NCBI RefSeq assembly: GCF_020829645.1 | Contig: NZ_JAIVFS010000002.1 | Span: 124,001 to 188,000, forward strand | Direction: 5' to 3' | DNA from: Nostoc mirabile CHAB5784 | GTDB lineage: Bacteria > Cyanobacteriota > Cyanobacteriia > Cyanobacteriales > Nostocaceae | Length of the DNA stretch: 64,000 bases | Part shown: one piece after another, positions 61,125 through 64,000 of the stretch | How positions within the stretch are numbered: the first letter of the stretch is position 1 | Layout: every line of letters begins with the position of its first letter | Made by a program: the position numbers and the translations under genes | Notes under the pieces: model-generated | The model's database searches: none | What the model saw: the letters and a program-made list of their open reading frames with translations, nothing else | Told to the model about the DNA's origin: nothing

Positions 61125-63272
61125 ATGCCAAAACAAATTATCATCGCGGAGCAGCACCAAATTGCTGCTGTCTTTTCTGAAGATCAAATACAGGAACTAG
61201 TTGTTGCTACGGGTCATCACCAAATAGGTGATATCTACTTAGGAGTAGTAGAAAACGTATTGCCTGGGATAGATGCGGCTTTTGTCAATATTGGCGACCC
61301 AGAGCGCAACGGTTTTATTCACGTCACCGACTTAGGGCCACTGAAGCTAAAGCGTACCGCAGCAGCAATTACAGAACTATTAGCACCACAGCAGAAAGTT
61401 TTGGTGCAAGTAATGAAAGAGCCAACGGGGACAAAAGGGCCCCGGCTTACGGGTAATATAACTTTACCCGGACGCTACGTAGTACTGATGCCTTATGGTA
61501 GAGGCGTAAATTTATCCCGACGGATTAAAAGTGAAAGTGAGCGCAACCGCTTGCGGGCACTGGCGATTTTAGTCAAACCGGCGGGAATGGGTTTGCTTGT
61601 GCGTACAGAAGCAGAAGGCAAACCCGAAGAAGCGATTATGGAAGATTTGGAATTGCTGCAAAAGCAATGGGAAGCCATCCAGCAGGAAGCGCATTCCACC
61701 CGTGCCCCAGCACTACTCAACCGGGACGATGACTTCATTCAGCGCGTATTGCGGGATATGTACGGCGCGGATGTAAATCGGATTGTCGTAGATTCCAGTA
61801 CTGGTTTGAAGCGCGTGAAGCAGTACTTGCAGAACTGGAGCGGAGGTCAAACACCGCAGGGATTGTTGATTGATCATCATCGCGATCGCTCTCCAATTTT
61901 AGAGTACTTCCGCATCACTGCCGCCATTAGAGAAGCCCTAAAACCGAGAGTAGACTTACCTTCTGGAGGCTACATCATCATTGAGCCGACAGAGGCATTA
62001 ACCGTAATTGATGTTAACTCAGGTTCCTTCACGCGATCGGCAACAGCTAGAGAAACAGTTTTGTGGACAAACTGCGAAGCTGCAACAGAAATTGCTCGCC
62101 AGTTGCGTCTGCGGAATATCGCCGGGGTGATCGTTGTTGATTTTATTGATATGGAATCACGACGCGATCAACTGCAAGTTCTTGAACACTTTAATAAAGC
62201 ACTCAAAGCAGACAAAGCTCGTCCGCAGATTGCCCAACTTACCGAACTGGGTTTAGTAGAACTGACCCGCAAACGCCAAGGTCAAAACATTTACGAATTG
62301 TTTGGTGAAACTTGTCCCACCTGTGGCGGTTTAGGACATACTGTGCGTCTGCCTGGAGAAATCGAAAACCGATTACCAATACCAGCAGAAACACCAGAGC
62401 GTGAACGTGAGCGTTTTATATCCCTGCCTCACCGAGAACCACGTCAGCCATCTGCCCGCATCCCAGAACCACGAGAAACCTATGATGGATTTTCAGAAGC
62501 ATTTGACGGCGACCTAGAATCGGCTAATCTAAATCTGATCAATCATCCTAGTTATCAAGACCTTAATGATAATAAGCGTCGTACCCGGACTCGCCGCAGT
62601 CGAATTGCTATCAATGGGTTAAACGGGAAAGATGAAGCTAGGGTTGTAGCCAATCCACTGGCTTTTGTTAACGAGCCAGACTTAGACCTTGATGTTGAAC
62701 CAGAACTAGGAGTTGCACCAGAGATTCCCTCACCCACCCTTGGTAAACCAGGTTGGAGTGAAAGAGTAGAGCGCACTGTAGTAGATCGCACTATAGATCG
62801 GACTGTAGAACGCGCTAAAATTATCAAGGCAGAGCCAGTCAAACCAGTGGTAGAACCACCGGAGATTAGAACTGTAGAAATGAGCCTCCAGGAACAGGAT
62901 ATCTTTGCCTTGATGGGAATATCTCCCTTGGTGAAGTTAGAGCAAGAGGTTAAAAATACCAAGTCTGTGATTATTAACGTGATTCAGCCTGGTCAACAGC
63001 CAAGGACTCCAACTGAATCAACTTCAGAATCAACTATTGTCCAAAAAGCAACACCTGAAATAATCCCAAGCAAGATACCAATACCAAAAGTTATTGAGCC
63101 AGAACCAAAACCTTTGATAGAAGAGACAACTGAACCATCTGAGTTGACTGCTAGCCCAACGGGTAGCTTGTCTGCGAAAGCTTCCGCCAACGAAGATGAA
63201 AGTGATGCGAACAGCGCCGCCACTGCCAGCCGTCGCCGCCGCCGTCGTTCCTCAGCGATCGAGGATAATTAA
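61125..63272 (+). CDS. rne: Ribonuclease E/G
   Basis: RNase E is the main endonuclease for mRNA turnover and rRNA/tRNA processing. The 715-residue cyanobacterial form has MPKQIIIAEQHQIAAVF, an S1 domain at about 35-115 (GDIYLGVVENVLPGIDAAFVNIG), catalytic-core text EALTVIDVNSGSFT and VVDFIDMESRRDQ, and the zinc link CPTCGGLGH. A variable tail (about 420-700) follows, ending RRRRRRSSA (703-711), the known PNPase-binding nonapeptide of cyanobacterial RNase E. rnhB follows 8 bp after the stop. Confidence 0.96.
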   Translation: MPKQIIIAEQHQIAAVFSEDQIQELVVATGHHQIGDIYLGVVENVLPGIDAAFVNIGDPERNGFIHVTDLGPLKLKRTAAAITELLAPQQKVLVQVMKEPTGTKGPRLTGNITLPGRYVVLMPYGRGVNLSRRIKSESERNRLRALAILVKPAGMGLLVRTEAEGKPEEAIMEDLELLQKQWEAIQQEAHSTRAPALLNRDDDFIQRVLRDMYGADVNRIVVDSSTGLKRVKQYLQNWSGGQTPQGLLIDHHRDRSPILEYFRITAAIREALKPRVDLPSGGYIIIEPTEALTVIDVNSGSFTRSATARETVLWTNCEAATEIARQLRLRNIAGVIVVDFIDMESRRDQLQVLEHFNKALKADKARPQIAQLTELGLVELTRKRQGQNIYELFGETCPTCGGLGHTVRLPGEIENRLPIPAETPERERERFISLPHREPRQPSARIPEPRETYDGFSEAFDGDLESANLNLINHPSYQDLNDNKRRTRTRRSRIAINGLNGKDEARVVANPLAFVNEPDLDLDVEPELGVAPEIPSPTLGKPGWSERVERTVVDRTIDRTVERAKIIKAEPVKPVVEPPEIRTVEMSLQEQDIFALMGISPLVKLEQEVKNTKSVIINVIQPGQQPRTPTESTSESTIVQKATPEIIPSKIPIPKVIEPEPKPLIEETTEPSELTASPTGSLSAKASANEDESDANSAATASRRRRRRSSAIEDN

Positions 63273-63280
63273 TTTGCTTT

Positions 63281-63937
63281 ATGGTAGAAACGTCGCCAAC
63301 GCCCTTGGAACAATCCAATTGGCTGGAGTTTTCTACCTTGTCAGGGATTCCAGGGTTGGTTGCAGGTGTGGATGAAGTAGGGCGAGGCGCTCTATTTGGC
63401 CCTGTGGTGGCGGCAGCAGTGATCCTACCAGATCATGCCTTGCCAATACTGATGGCAGCTAAAATCAAAGATAGTAAAAAGTTATCTAGTTCTCGTAGAA
63501 CTCAGCTAGCGCAGCAGATTTGTGGGCTGGCTATAGACTGGAAAATTGGGTTTGCTTCTACTGCCGAAATTGACAAGATAAATATTTTGCAAGCGACGTT
63601 ATTAGCAATGAAGCGGGCTGTGCTGAAGTTAAAGGTACAGCCTGCACTCTGCCTGGTTGATGGTAATCAGTTAATCAAAGACTTGCTACTGCCGCAACAA
63701 ACAATAATTAAGGGCGACGAGCGATCGCTCGCTATTGCCTCTGCTAGTATTGTTGCCAAGGTTTGGCGTGACGAACTGGTACTGCGTTTAGCATTAAAAT
63801 ACCCTATGTACAGCCTGGAGTGTAACAAGGGTTATGGTAGCCAGCAGCATTTGCTGGCTCTGCAACAATACGGGCCCTCGCCCCTACATCGTCAGTCTTT
63901 TCGTCCTTGCCAAATCAAAATAATTCGTAATTCGTAA
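63281..63937 (+). CDS. rnhB: Ribonuclease HII
   Basis: RNase HII removes ribonucleotides embedded in DNA and RNA-DNA hybrids. The 218-residue protein has the catalytic motif GVDEVGRGALFGPVVAAAVIL (Asp-Glu), KIKDSKKLSS, CLVDGNQLI and IIKGDERSLAIASASIVAKVWRD. It is directly downstream of rne (8-bp gap) and almost certainly cotranscribed, a conserved cyanobacterial arrangement. After the stop, AATTCGT repeats begin; nothing else is seen to the window end. Confidence 0.95.
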   Translation: MVETSPTPLEQSNWLEFSTLSGIPGLVAGVDEVGRGALFGPVVAAAVILPDHALPILMAAKIKDSKKLSSSRRTQLAQQICGLAIDWKIGFASTAEIDKINILQATLLAMKRAVLKLKVQPALCLVDGNQLIKDLLLPQQTIIKGDERSLAIASASIVAKVWRDELVLRLALKYPMYSLECNKGYGSQQHLLALQQYGPSPLHRQSFRPCQIKIIRNS

Positions 63938-64000
63938 TTCGTAATTAGAAACAGTTACATAAGCGGATTTAGACCCCCGATGAAAACTTAGCCAACTATA

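Noticed and set aside
63165..63200. Possible small dispersed repeat in the rne tail (GTAGCTTGTCTGCGAAAGC)
   Set aside because: Resembles repeat units elsewhere, but the tail is variable in all RNase E proteins and the match is too weak.

Overview
The window is chromosomal DNA of a filamentous cyanobacterium, most likely of the Nostoc/Anabaena group (Nostocales). The signs are genes of oxygenic photosynthesis (psaE, psb28, ndhO), many HIP1 octamers (GCGATCGC), heptanucleotide tandem repeats, very small dispersed repeats placed inside coding sequence, and an NrrA-type response regulator behind a well-formed NtcA promoter. I see no rRNA, tRNA, CRISPR array, complete insertion sequence or prophage.

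Layout. 0-18 kb: the end of a membrane protein, a five-repeat propeller protein, the TldE/TldD protease pair, cysS, a CobW-type metallochaperone, dtd, psb28, moaB, a membrane diguanylate cyclase, mraY, a fibrillin, psaE-mutM-ndhO, a 20-residue-repeat protein and a lipoprotein. 18.4-24.4 kb: an accessory region with a compact three-gene operon (double winged helix, P-loop ATPase, DUF1802-like/PD-(D/E)XK nuclease), then two tandem copies of a gene pair encoding a retropepsin-like protein and a small partner. 24.7-31.9 kb: pgi, a RelE-type module, livM-livG, a hicAB module whose toxin gene is split by a MITE, a copy of the livG 3' end, and two Uma2 proteins. 31.9-47.6 kb: an ArsR/DUF2087 regulator with a palindromic operator, hemA, glpX, grxC, tadA, plsC, an exported S74 protein, bolA-grxD, nrrA, an ABC ATPase, a methyltransferase and small conserved cyanobacterial proteins. 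48.2-64 kb: a radical SAM protein, a DICT/degenerate HD-GYP protein coupled to a pentapeptide-repeat protein, a vapBC module whose toxin gene is split by another MITE, small module genes, a CPBP protease, clpS, a STAS protein, a large radical SAM/DUF2344 protein, and rne-rnhB.

Three themes stand out. First, 18445-22672 looks like an uncharacterised nuclease/ATPase system, plausibly anti-phage. Second, in three places a small module lies just after a gene's stop codon and is followed by a copy of that gene's 3' end. Third, two toxin genes (hicA and vapC) are broken by different MITEs with visible target duplications, while their antitoxin genes are intact. Small repeats have also entered conserved coding sequences (cysS, an ABC ATPase, the large radical SAM gene) in frame, and one supplies the stop codon of mraY.

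All calls come from reading the sequence. No database search, structure prediction or alignment was run, so family names rest on recognised motifs.
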